Numbered from the stretch's first letter, positions 1-5,313 are shown. The stretch: DNA of 9,670 nt from Sporichthyaceae bacterium (GCA_013696235.1 JACCYY010000210.1:1-9670), one strand, 5' to 3'. Notes: generated from the letters alone by a model not told the origin. A program made the numbers and translations.

Positions 1-851
1 CGGTGCAGGTCGAGGCAGAGCAGGCAGCCGGTCGAGCCCGGCACCACGAGCGGGCCGACGACTCCGGTCGTCTCGCGGACGTAGGCGAGCAGGTGCGGCG
101 ACGACCGGCGGGACCAGGTGGCCACCAGCACGGCGTCGGGTCCGTCAGCGGGGGCCAGGACGACGAGCCCTGGCCGCGCGGGCGCGGCACCGCGAACCAC
201 CCGGGTCGATGCAGCCACGGATCGAACCCGTTCCCGGGTCGCGAGCTCCCGGCTGCCGCCGGTCTCGAGGTGGACGAGGCCGGCCGGACCCTGGTCGGTG
301 ACCGCCGCCGGGACGGGGTCGGCCACCGAGACGCGGCCAACACCCGCCGCGCCGAGCAGCGTGGCGATGGCGCTGCCGACGCGGCCCGCGCCGCGTACGT
401 CGACCCAGGCACCGCGGCGTCGGCGGAGCGCGGTCCGGGCCGCTGCGTCCGTGCCGTGCTGCAAGACCAGCGACGCGAGGTCGGGAGCGAGCCGCACGCG
501 GTCGGCGTGGCTGAGGCCGGGCAACGCGATCGCGCGGCCGGCGTCGACCAGCAGGCCACGCTCGGCGAGCAGCGCCAGGAGATCGTCGACGTCTGCCGGG
601 CCCAGCCCCACCCGCGCAGCCAGCCCGTCGAGCCCCGCGCGGTCGAGGCTCCCGTCGAGCGCGCCGAGCAGCGCATGATGACCTGGGGCGAGACCGACGA
701 GCACGACGGCGTGGGGCGGGTCGACGCCGAGCTGCGCGGACGTCGCGCCCCGGCGCAGCCGCACGAGGCCCGGGAGCAGGGCCGGCCGGCGCAGTCCCGG
801 GCAGCTGCCCGAACCCGGGGGCGTAGGCAGCGGGGCAGCGGATGGCGGCAC
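1..851 (-). CDS. ThiF-like E1 adenylyltransferase with TOMM leader-binding-like N-terminus (3' end outside window)
   Basis: Read on the minus strand, 283 residues are visible before the window edge. Residues about 20-105 (RPALLPGLVRLRRG ... LLALLAERGLLVDA) resemble the winged-helix/PqqD-like N-terminus of 'TOMM precursor leader peptide-binding' proteins. Residues about 147 on form a ThiF/E1 Rossmann domain with GAGRVG at 154-159 as the nucleotide-binding glycine motif. A CLLC pair (276-279) followed by LDLH matches the Cys-rich 'GxTxCLxCLDLHR' segment of cyclodehydratase-type E1 proteins. By family, such proteins adenylate or bind a peptide C-terminus or leader, but orphan actinobacterial copies have no proven substrate. 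The start is GTG at 851, the only GTG/ATG near the domain boundary. No Shine-Dalgarno is visible, and the frame stays open upstream without a stop, so the start is uncertain. The gene follows the zinc-ribbon gene by 67 bases on the same strand. It has no ATG start in frame and is easily missed by simple ORF calling. Confidence 0.8.
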   Translation of the reverse strand, partial: MPPSAAPLPTPPGSGSCPGLRRPALLPGLVRLRRGATSAQLGVDPPHAVVLVGLAPGHHALLGALDGSLDRAGLDGLAARVGLGPADVDDLLALLAERGLLVDAGRAIALPGLSHADRVRLAPDLASLVLQHGTDAAARTALRRRRGAWVDVRGAGRVGSAIATLLGAAGVGRVSVADPVPAAVTDQGPAGLVHLETGGSRELATRERVRSVAASTRVVRGAAPARPGLVVLAPADGPDAVLVATWSRRSSPHLLAYVRETTGVVGPLVVPGSTGCLLCLDLH

Positions 852-868
852 CGATCGAGCGTGCCAGA

Positions 869-913
869 GGCGGGGCCGTGGAGCGCGGCGCCGTCCACAG
901 CCGCGCCCCCGCC
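869..913 (-). repeat. Imperfect nested inverted repeat between the zinc-ribbon gene and the E1-like gene
   Basis: GGCGGGG (869-875) pairs with CCCCGCC (907-913), and inside it GTGGA (878-882) pairs with TCCAC (894-898). Transcribed leftward, this could fold into a GC-rich hairpin just after the stop of the zinc-ribbon gene (919) and just before the GTG of the E1-like gene (851). No T-tract follows, so a classical intrinsic terminator is not supported. It may be a weak terminator or attenuator, an mRNA-processing structure, or GC-rich chance. Confidence 0.35.
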
Positions 914-918
914 GTAGG

Positions 919-1074
919 TCAGGCCTTGCCGAGGATGCGGTTCATCTTGGTGCCGCAGACCGGGCAGATGCCCTTCGCCATGCGCCGGCCGTTGGTCTCG
1001 ACGACCTCGCCGGTGAACTCCCGCTTCTCCTTGCACTTGACGCAGTACGCGTCGCCCTCGTAGGTCTCGGCCAT
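919..1074 (-). CDS. DUF5679 small zinc-ribbon protein
   Basis: Encodes 51 residues beginning MAETYEGDAYCVKCKEK and ending KMNRILGKA. Two knuckles, CVKC (11-14) and CPVC (37-40), give a four-cysteine zinc ribbon, and the rest is Lys/Arg-rich. This is the pattern and length of the actinobacterial DUF5679 family, which has no proven function; nucleic-acid or ribosome association is only a guess from the zinc ribbon and basic charge. The ATG at 1074 is preceded by GGGAGAG (minus strand, 1084-1078) at normal spacing, so the start is secure. It is transcribed leftward towards the E1-like gene and divergently from the metallopeptidase gene. The gene is below usual ORF length cut-offs, but the start, ribosome-binding site and zinc ligands make it convincing. 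Confidence 0.93.
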   Translation of the reverse strand: MAETYEGDAYCVKCKEKREFTGEVVETNGRRMAKGICPVCGTKMNRILGKA

Positions 1075-1132
1075 GATCTCTCCCGTTCGCTACGCGGGGG
1101 CATCAACACCCCCGATTCCGCCGGTCACCATA
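1075..1132 (-). promoter_or_regulatory. Leader and probable promoter of the DUF5679 gene, with 5' UTR hairpin
   Basis: On the minus strand a TATGGT hexamer (1132-1127) fits the actinobacterial -10 pattern TANNNT and would give a leader of about 45 bases. The leader contains CGGGGG (1114-1109) and CCCCCG (1100-1095) around an 8-base loop, a 6-bp hairpin lying 10 bases upstream of the Shine-Dalgarno GGGAGAG (1084-1078). No clear -35 box is seen. The hexamer and hairpin are visible in the sequence; the transcription start is inferred. Confidence 0.45.
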
Positions 1133-1246
1133 CGGGAGCGGTGGCACTGCGTGTGCGTACGGGTCCTTCGGTCCCTCGAGTCACGCCATCAAGCCGGGCT
1201 GTAGGCGACAAGTGCGACACCTGGCGTGTCCGTCCGGCCGCGCGCG

Positions 1247-1259
1247 TAGCGTGCCGAAT
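1247..1259 (+). promoter_or_regulatory. Probable -10 element of a leaderless start for the YgjP-like peptidase gene
   Basis: TAGCGT at 1247-1252 is followed by exactly 7 bases and then GTG at 1260, so the predicted transcription start falls on the start codon. There is no Shine-Dalgarno upstream of this GTG. The -35 region is not recognisable, as is common in actinobacteria. The same geometry recurs at 4516 and 5031. Confidence 0.45.
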
Positions 1260-1964
1260 GTGGACGTCGTCGGGAACCAGCGGTCGCTGCACCCGGCCGG
1301 ACCGGATGACGGTATCGATGGACGACCCACCGTCGATCCGGCGACGGTCGAGGTGAGGCGCAGCCACCGCCGCCGGCGCACCGTCTCGGCGTATCGCGAC
1401 GGCGACCGCACCATCGTCATGATCCCGGCCCGGATGTCGCGGGGCGAGGAGCGCGAGTGGGTCGGGGTCATGCTCCGCCGGCTCGAGGCGCAGGACCGTC
1501 GTCGCCGGCCGAGCGACGCCGCGCTCAGGTCCAGGGCTCGCCGGCTCTCCGCCGACCACCTCGGCGGGCAGGCGCGGCCGTCGTCGGTGCGCTGGGTCAC
1601 GAACCAGTCGTCCCGCTGGGGGTCCTGCACGCCCGGCGACGCGACCATCCGGCTCTCCGACCGACTGCAGGGGATGCCCAGCTGGGTGATCGACTACGTC
1701 CTGGTGCACGAGCTCACCCACCTCGTGGAAGCGACCCACTCGGCGCGCTTCTGGTCCCTGGTCGACGCCTATCCGCGAGCGGAGCGGGCGCGCGGCTACC
1801 TCGAGGGCATCGCGGCGGCAGCGGCCGTCGACGGACACGTGCCGTTCGAGGCCGTCGAGGCTGCCGGCCCGACGGCACCGACCGACAGCTGCCTCGGCCC
1901 GGACGACTGGGACCGGCCGAGCCCTGCGTCGGACGGCACCGTCGGGCCCTCGGGCCGGCGGTGA
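1260..1964 (+). CDS. YgjP-like (DUF45, M48-type) zinc metallopeptidase
   Basis: A 234-residue protein from GTG 1260. The family core is clear: WVTNQSSRWGSC (112-123), then IRLSDRLQGMP, then VIDYVLVHELTH (143-154), then ATHSARFW (158-165). H150 and H154 of HELTH plus H160 are the expected zinc ligands, with E151 the catalytic glutamate. This matches the YgjP-like/DUF45 family (PF01863). Family members are predicted cytoplasmic zinc peptidases with poorly known substrates; none has a signal peptide here. The C-terminal 35 or so residues are Pro/Gly/Asp-rich and look non-conserved. The start is a choice: GTG 1251 and ATG 1212 are also in frame, but GTG 1260 sits 7 bases after a -10-like hexamer and the conserved part begins only near residue 30. 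The gene overlaps the next by GTGA, implying translational coupling. Confidence 0.88.
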   Translation: MDVVGNQRSLHPAGPDDGIDGRPTVDPATVEVRRSHRRRRTVSAYRDGDRTIVMIPARMSRGEEREWVGVMLRRLEAQDRRRRPSDAALRSRARRLSADHLGGQARPSSVRWVTNQSSRWGSCTPGDATIRLSDRLQGMPSWVIDYVLVHELTHLVEATHSARFWSLVDAYPRAERARGYLEGIAAAAAVDGHVPFEAVEAAGPTAPTDSCLGPDDWDRPSPASDGTVGPSGRR

Positions 1965-2608
1965 CCCGGCGCGCAGGCGTCGTCCTCGCCGTTGCCGTCG
2001 CGCCCGGCCTTCAGGTTGGTCCGCCGGACCCGGCCGCGCTGCGGCTCGCGTTCTGCGAGGACGTGTACGAGCTCCTGGCGGGGCTCGAGCTGCTCGACGC
2101 CGGTGCTGCCGTCCGAGACGACCAGGACCGTGCGGCCGTGGTCTCGGTGACCTGGCCTGGCGCTCCGGTCGTCGACCTGCCCCACCGCGGTCACGCCGGG
2201 CCGGCCGATCCGGTCGGGAACGATCTTCTCGCCGCGCTGGGCGGGCTGGACCGGCTCGGGTACGAGCAGGCGGTCGTCGTGAGCCTCGACGCACCGGACC
2301 TGCCCGGTCTGCTCGTGGGCAAGCTGTTCCGTGCCCTGGGCGGTGCCGACGTGGCGGTGTGCCCGGCCGAGGGCGGCGGGCTGGTGGCCCTCGCGGCGCG
2401 GTTGCCCCTCGCGCCCTGGGTGGCCGCGACCGGCGTGGACCTCGACACGTCCGACGCGGTGACCGCGCTGCGAGCCGCTGCGCCCAGCCGGGCGGCGACG
2501 GGCGTCGGTCCGGGGTGGCACCGGGTCCGGACGCCCGCTGAGCTGGCGGGTCTCGACCCCGGCCTCGAGGGCTGGGCAGCGACGCGGGCGCTGCGCTCGA
2601 CCGGCTGA
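1961..2608 (+). CDS. DUF2064-like protein, degenerate GT-A/nucleotidyltransferase fold
   Basis: A 215-residue protein starting at GTG 1961 inside the stop of the peptidase gene (GTGA overlap), so the start is well placed and translation is probably coupled. The order of elements recalls DUF2064 (TIGR04282-type) proteins: an N-terminal strand VVLAVAVAPG, a central hydrophobic strand ending VVVSLDAPDLPG (around 105-116), VCPAEGGG (133-140), then W-containing and RVRTPAEL segments near the C-terminus. In that family the two motifs are usually DSPDLP and PAxDGGYYLxG. Here D110 and P112 are kept but the DGG is altered to EGGG, and the N-terminal Lys-Thr-Arg-Leu substrate loop is not visible. It is therefore a diverged member, possibly not catalytic. 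Family assignment is moderate; substrate and reaction are unknown. No membrane segments. Confidence 0.72.
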   Translation: MTRRAGVVLAVAVAPGLQVGPPDPAALRLAFCEDVYELLAGLELLDAGAAVRDDQDRAAVVSVTWPGAPVVDLPHRGHAGPADPVGNDLLAALGGLDRLGYEQAVVVSLDAPDLPGLLVGKLFRALGGADVAVCPAEGGGLVALAARLPLAPWVAATGVDLDTSDAVTALRAAAPSRAATGVGPGWHRVRTPAELAGLDPGLEGWAATRALRSTG

Positions 2609-2624
2609 CGCCGGCACGCACCGC

Positions 2625-3179
2625 TCAGGACGTACGGAGGCCGAGGCGCGTGCGCCCGGCCGCGACCATCCGCACGATGCTGGGCTCGATGTCGGTGGGC
2701 AGGTCGTCCCAGCCGAACCACCGCGCATCGAGGGACTCCACGCTCGCGACCGGTCGACCCCCGGGCGGTGCGAGCAGCAGGTGGCGGACGTCGAGGTGGT
2801 GCTCGACGACGCCGGGCGCGCACGGTGCGGGGTGCCGATCCAGGTCGATGACGCCCGGCTGGAGGTCGAGACCGCGGAGTCCGGTTTCCTCGGTCGCCTC
2901 GCGCAGCGCGGCCGCGGCGAGGCTGGCGTCACCGACCTCGCAGTGCCCGCCTGGCTGCAGCCAGCGCTTGACCTTGGCGTGCAGGACGAGCAGTACTGCG
3001 CACCGATCGGGGTCGAGCACGACTGCGCTGGCCGTGAGGTGGGCCGGCACGCACGACCGCCAGAGGCCGTCGTCCCGCGCCGCGAGGAGCGCGAGGAAGT
3101 CCGTACGGAGTCCGGCCTGGTGCGGGTCCGGTGGGTCGTACGAGGAGAGCGCACCTGTGGCGTCCGCGTGCAGGCTCAC
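2625..3179 (-). CDS. NUDIX hydrolase
   Basis: A 184-residue protein from GTG 3179, which overlaps the TGA of the upstream zincin-like gene (GTGA), so it is probably translated by coupling. The Nudix box is at about 77-101: GGHCEVGD, ASLAAAAL, REATEETGL. The catalytic REXXEE core (R93, E94, E97, E98) is intact. The first acidic residue of the consensus is D84, and there are eight rather than seven residues between it and R93, a variant that should be aligned before it is called a defect. The N-terminal 45 residues carry PPDPHQAGLRTDFLALLAA, as in actinobacterial homologues. Nudix enzymes cleave nucleoside diphosphates linked to another group; the substrate here cannot be predicted. It converges on the DUF2064-like gene with a 16-base gap and no visible terminator. 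Confidence 0.92.
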   Translation of the reverse strand: MSLHADATGALSSYDPPDPHQAGLRTDFLALLAARDDGLWRSCVPAHLTASAVVLDPDRCAVLLVLHAKVKRWLQPGGHCEVGDASLAAAALREATEETGLRGLDLQPGVIDLDRHPAPCAPGVVEHHLDVRHLLLAPPGGRPVASVESLDARWFGWDDLPTDIEPSIVRMVAAGRTRLGLRTS

Positions 3180-4516
3180 GACCCGCGCTCGGTCGGGTCG
3201 CTCGAGGTCGGTCCGTCGTCGGACCCGTCGTCGCTGCCGTCGGACGGCGCGTCGGTCAGCGTCGAGAGGTCCATGTCGTCGGCGCCGTTGCCACGCGCGA
3301 CGAACCCCATCGGGTCGTCGAGGTCGTCGCTGGACGGCACCAGGTCCGGGTGCGCCCAGACCGCGTCGCGTCCGGCCGCGCCGCGCTGGGCGCGAACGGC
3401 AGCCCAGAGCGTCGCGGCGTCGCGCAGGCGACGAGGGCGGAGCTCGAGACCCACGAGCGTCGCGAACGTCTGCTCCGCCGGCCCCCCTGCGGCCCGCCGC
3501 CGCCGGACCGCCTCGCGCAGCGCGACCGCGGTCGGCAGCCGATCCGCCGTGGCGTCGGTCACGACGTCGTCGACCCAGCCCTCGACCAGGGCGAGCAGGG
3601 TCTCGATGCGGTTCAGCGAGACCTGCTGCGCCGGGGTCACCTCCGGCTGGAACAGGCCGCTGGAGAACACCTCCTGCAGCGCCTCCGGCCGGCTCGGGTC
3701 CAGGTCGCGGACGGCCTCCTCGATCCTGGACGTGTCGATCGCGATGCCGCGCCCGTACTCCTCGACGCTCTCGAGCAGCCGCGGTCGAAGCCACGGCACG
3801 TGCGCGAACAGCCGCCCGTACGCGGCCTCGCGCAGCGCCAGGTAGAGCCGGACGTCCTCGACGGCGACGCCGAGACCCTCGCCGAAGGCAGCCACGTTGG
3901 CCGGGAGCAGCGCGACCTGGGTGGACTCGGCCAGCGGGAGGCCGATGTCGGTGGAGCCGACCACCTCACCGGCGAGGCTGCCCAGCGCCTGCCCGACCTG
4001 CGCGCCAAACATCGCCCCACCGACCTGGCGCATCATGCCGAGCATCGGTCCGGAGAGGCTCCTGGCCTCCTCGGGCATCGCACCGGACATGGCGTCGACG
4101 ACGTGCGTGGCGACCGGGTCGACGAGCCGCTGCCACACCGGCACCGTCGCCTCGAACCACTCAGCCCGGCTCCACGCGGTCGACGAGGCGCTCGCCGCGG
4201 GCAGGCTGGTGGCGGTGTCGAGCCAGTGGTCGGCCAGCCGTACGGCGTCGGCGACCGCGCGATGGTCGGCATCACCGACCGAACGGTCGCCCATCTCGCT
4301 GATCGTCTGCCGGGCCACCTCGCGGGCCAGGTCCCAGTTGACCGGTCCGCCCTGCCAGGACAGCAGCCGGCCGATGCGCTCGAACGCGGCGCCGAGGTTG
4401 CTCGGGTCCACACCGGCCCCGAAGATGGCAGCGACCGGGTCGGTCCGCGGGTCCGGACGGTCGGGCGTCGGCTCGCCGCCCGGCGTGTCGCTGGGGTCGG
4501 CAGGTTCGTCGGTCAT
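3176..4516 (-). CDS. Zincin_2 / DUF2342 family protein ('zinc-dependent metalloprotease' by family, motif degenerate)
   Basis: A 446-residue protein from ATG 4516. Family hallmarks are present: the N-terminal NLGAAFERIGRLLSWQGGPVNWDLA; a Gly/Met-rich middle MMRQVGGAMFGAQVGQALG; VALLPANVAAFGEGL; LREAAYGRLFAHVPWLRPRL (about 228-247); TPAQQVSLNRIETLLALVEGWVDDVV; GGPAEQTFATLVGLELRPRRLRDAA; and RDAVWAHPDLVP. It matches PF10103 (Zincin_2, DUF2342) in content and length. The expected zincin helix reads REAAY (229-233), and no HExxH occurs anywhere, so protease activity is not supported by sequence. The C-terminal tail is acidic and repetitive (SDGSDDGSDDG). The start is ATG 4516, seven bases after TACGGT and without a Shine-Dalgarno, which suggests a leaderless transcript. 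GTG 4525 is an in-frame alternative. Downstream it is coupled to the NUDIX gene by GTGA. Biological role unknown. Confidence 0.9.
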   Translation of the reverse strand: MTDEPADPSDTPGGEPTPDRPDPRTDPVAAIFGAGVDPSNLGAAFERIGRLLSWQGGPVNWDLAREVARQTISEMGDRSVGDADHRAVADAVRLADHWLDTATSLPAASASSTAWSRAEWFEATVPVWQRLVDPVATHVVDAMSGAMPEEARSLSGPMLGMMRQVGGAMFGAQVGQALGSLAGEVVGSTDIGLPLAESTQVALLPANVAAFGEGLGVAVEDVRLYLALREAAYGRLFAHVPWLRPRLLESVEEYGRGIAIDTSRIEEAVRDLDPSRPEALQEVFSSGLFQPEVTPAQQVSLNRIETLLALVEGWVDDVVTDATADRLPTAVALREAVRRRRAAGGPAEQTFATLVGLELRPRRLRDAATLWAAVRAQRGAAGRDAVWAHPDLVPSSDDLDDPMGFVARGNGADDMDLSTLTDAPSDGSDDGSDDGPTSSDPTERGS

Positions 4517-4529
4517 GATGGTCACCGTA
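4517..4529 (-). promoter_or_regulatory. Probable -10 element for leaderless Zincin_2 transcript
   Basis: On the minus strand TACGGT (4529-4524) is followed by seven bases and then ATG 4516. No ribosome-binding sequence lies between them. It sits inside the 40-base gap between the divergent starts of the Zincin_2 gene and moaE, so any moaE promoter must overlap it. Confidence 0.5.
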
Positions 4530-4541
4530 AACGACCTGGAC

Positions 4542-4546
4542 AGGAG
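4542..4546 (+). promoter_or_regulatory. Shine-Dalgarno deciding the moaE start
   Basis: AGGAG lies 10 bases upstream of ATG 4557, slightly long spacing but the only good site. It favours ATG 4557 over the in-frame ATGs at 4515 and 4518, which lie against the Zincin_2 start codon and have no ribosome-binding site. Confidence 0.5.
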
Positions 4547-4556
4547 CACCTCGGCG

Positions 4557-5000
4557 ATGGGTGACGACCTGCCCGACGACAGCCCGGTCCGCCTCGCGGC
4601 GATCCGTGACATGCCGCTCTCGGTCGACGAAGTCCTTGCCGCCGTCGCGCACCCGGCGGCTGGTGGGATCGCGATCTTCGCCGGCACCGTCCGCGACCAC
4701 GACGGCGGGCGCGACGTCGCCGGTCTCGGCTACAGCGCGCACGCGTCGGCCGAGGAACACCTGGTCGCGGTGACCGACCGGGTGGCTCGGGCGCACGGCG
4801 CGCTCGCCGCCGCCGCGACCCATCGCGTAGGCCAGCTCGCGGTCGGCGACCTCGCTGTGGTCGTGGCGGTGGCCGCCGAGCACCGCGCAGAAGCGCTCAC
4901 CGCGTGCCGGCACCTGATCGACGAGCTCAAGGCCACTGTGCCCATCTGGAAGCACCAGGCGTTCAGCGACGGCTCCGACGAGTGGGTCGGGTCCCCATGA
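4557..5000 (+). CDS. moaE: Molybdopterin synthase catalytic subunit MoaE
   Basis: A 147-residue protein, the usual length for MoaE. MoaE, with the thiocarboxylated small subunit MoaD, adds two sulfurs to cyclic pyranopterin monophosphate to form molybdopterin, a cytoplasmic step of molybdenum cofactor synthesis. Visible hallmarks: GGIAIFAGTVRDHDGG (36-51) including the conserved Arg of VRD; GYSAHASAEEHL; HRVGQLAVGD; and the C-terminal LKATVPIWKHQ, where K125 and K132 have the same seven-residue spacing as the two active-site lysines of E. coli MoaE (K119 and K126), followed by DGSDEWV. No moaA, moaC, moaD or other cofactor gene is in the window, so this is a separated moaE. It shares a 40-base divergent region with the Zincin_2 gene, and the small membrane-protein gene begins 30 bases after its stop. 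Confidence 0.95.
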   Translation: MGDDLPDDSPVRLAAIRDMPLSVDEVLAAVAHPAAGGIAIFAGTVRDHDGGRDVAGLGYSAHASAEEHLVAVTDRVARAHGALAAAATHRVGQLAVGDLAVVVAVAAEHRAEALTACRHLIDELKATVPIWKHQAFSDGSDEWVGSP

Positions 5001-5017
5001 TCACGACCGGGACTCCG

Positions 5018-5030
5018 TACGCTGGCCGAC
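5018..5030 (+). promoter_or_regulatory. Probable -10 element of a leaderless start for the small membrane-protein gene
   Basis: TACGCT at 5018-5023 is followed by seven bases and then GTG 5031. There is no Shine-Dalgarno. The position, just after the moaE stop, suggests the small gene and perhaps the downstream protease have their own promoter rather than depending on moaE. Confidence 0.48.
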
Positions 5031-5216
5031 GTGGGTGTGCTGGTCTGGTGGGTGCTGCCGGTCCTGACCACCGTCCTGGCGATCGGCTGGGCGACCTGGG
5101 TTCGGCGCGCACCCCGGCGCGCAGGCGACGAGGAGACGGTCGAGGCGTACGCGCGCTTCCGCGCGGCGCTGACCCGCTCGAGCACCGGGAACACCGCGCC
5201 GCCGCCCGACGTCTGA
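5031..5216 (+). CDS. Small single-pass membrane protein, uncharacterised
   Basis: Encodes 61 residues from GTG 5031. One hydrophobic segment spans about residues 3-24 (VLVWWVLPVLTTVLAIGWATW), followed by an Arg-rich stop-transfer RRAPRRAG and an acidic/amphipathic stretch EETVEAYARFRAAL. By the positive-inside rule the C-terminus should be cytoplasmic. Similar short proteins with a 'W..P...T.LAI.W..W' helix and a 'T.E.Y.RFR.AL' tail are known to me from Micrococcales, always as hypothetical proteins; that recollection needs a search. The leaderless-type start and its position between moaE and the YlbL protease support a real gene. Function is unknown; a partner or substrate of the neighbouring membrane protease is speculation. 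Confidence 0.75.
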   Translation: MGVLVWWVLPVLTTVLAIGWATWVRRAPRRAGDEETVEAYARFRAALTRSSTGNTAPPPDV

Positions 5217-5235
5217 CTCCCTGCGGCCCGAGTTG

Positions 5236-5251
5236 CACCGGAGCTCCGGTG
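5236..5251. repeat. Perfect 16-base palindrome upstream of the YlbL protease gene
   Basis: CACCGGAGCTCCGGTG reads the same on both strands. It lies between the small membrane-protein gene (stop 5216) and ATG 5326 of the protease. It could be an operator for a dimeric regulator, or in RNA a 6-bp hairpin with AGCU loop. No T-tract follows, so it is not a typical terminator. TGCACCG at 5234-5240 overlaps its left arm and recurs in the other control region at 6950-6998. Confidence 0.5.
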
Positions 5252-5313
5252 TGACTGCAGGCGTGACCAGCACGGACCGCACCGACCACACCGATGAGAC
5301 CCGACGGCCAGGC

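Noticed and set aside
3..917. Long open frame on the plus strand over the E1-like gene
   Set aside because: Its translation is low-complexity Arg/Ala/Gly-rich, while the minus strand gives a clear ThiF-type protein with GAGRVG and CLLC-LDLH.
2609..2624. Bidirectional terminator in the convergent gap between the DUF2064-like and NUDIX genes
   Set aside because: The gap is only 16 bases with no inverted repeat or T-tract.
2650..4302. 550-codon plus-strand open frame over the NUDIX and Zincin_2 genes
   Set aside because: Arg/Ser/Pro-rich shadow without any family motif; the minus-strand frames carry the Nudix box and the Zincin_2 hallmarks.
4515..4556. Upstream moaE starts at ATG 4515 or 4518
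   Set aside because: They overlap or abut the Zincin_2 start codon, lack a Shine-Dalgarno, and add residues not typical of MoaE.
5236..5251. Palindrome as an intrinsic terminator of the moaE/small-protein transcript
   Set aside because: No run of T follows on either strand and the stem is short; an operator or chance is as likely.
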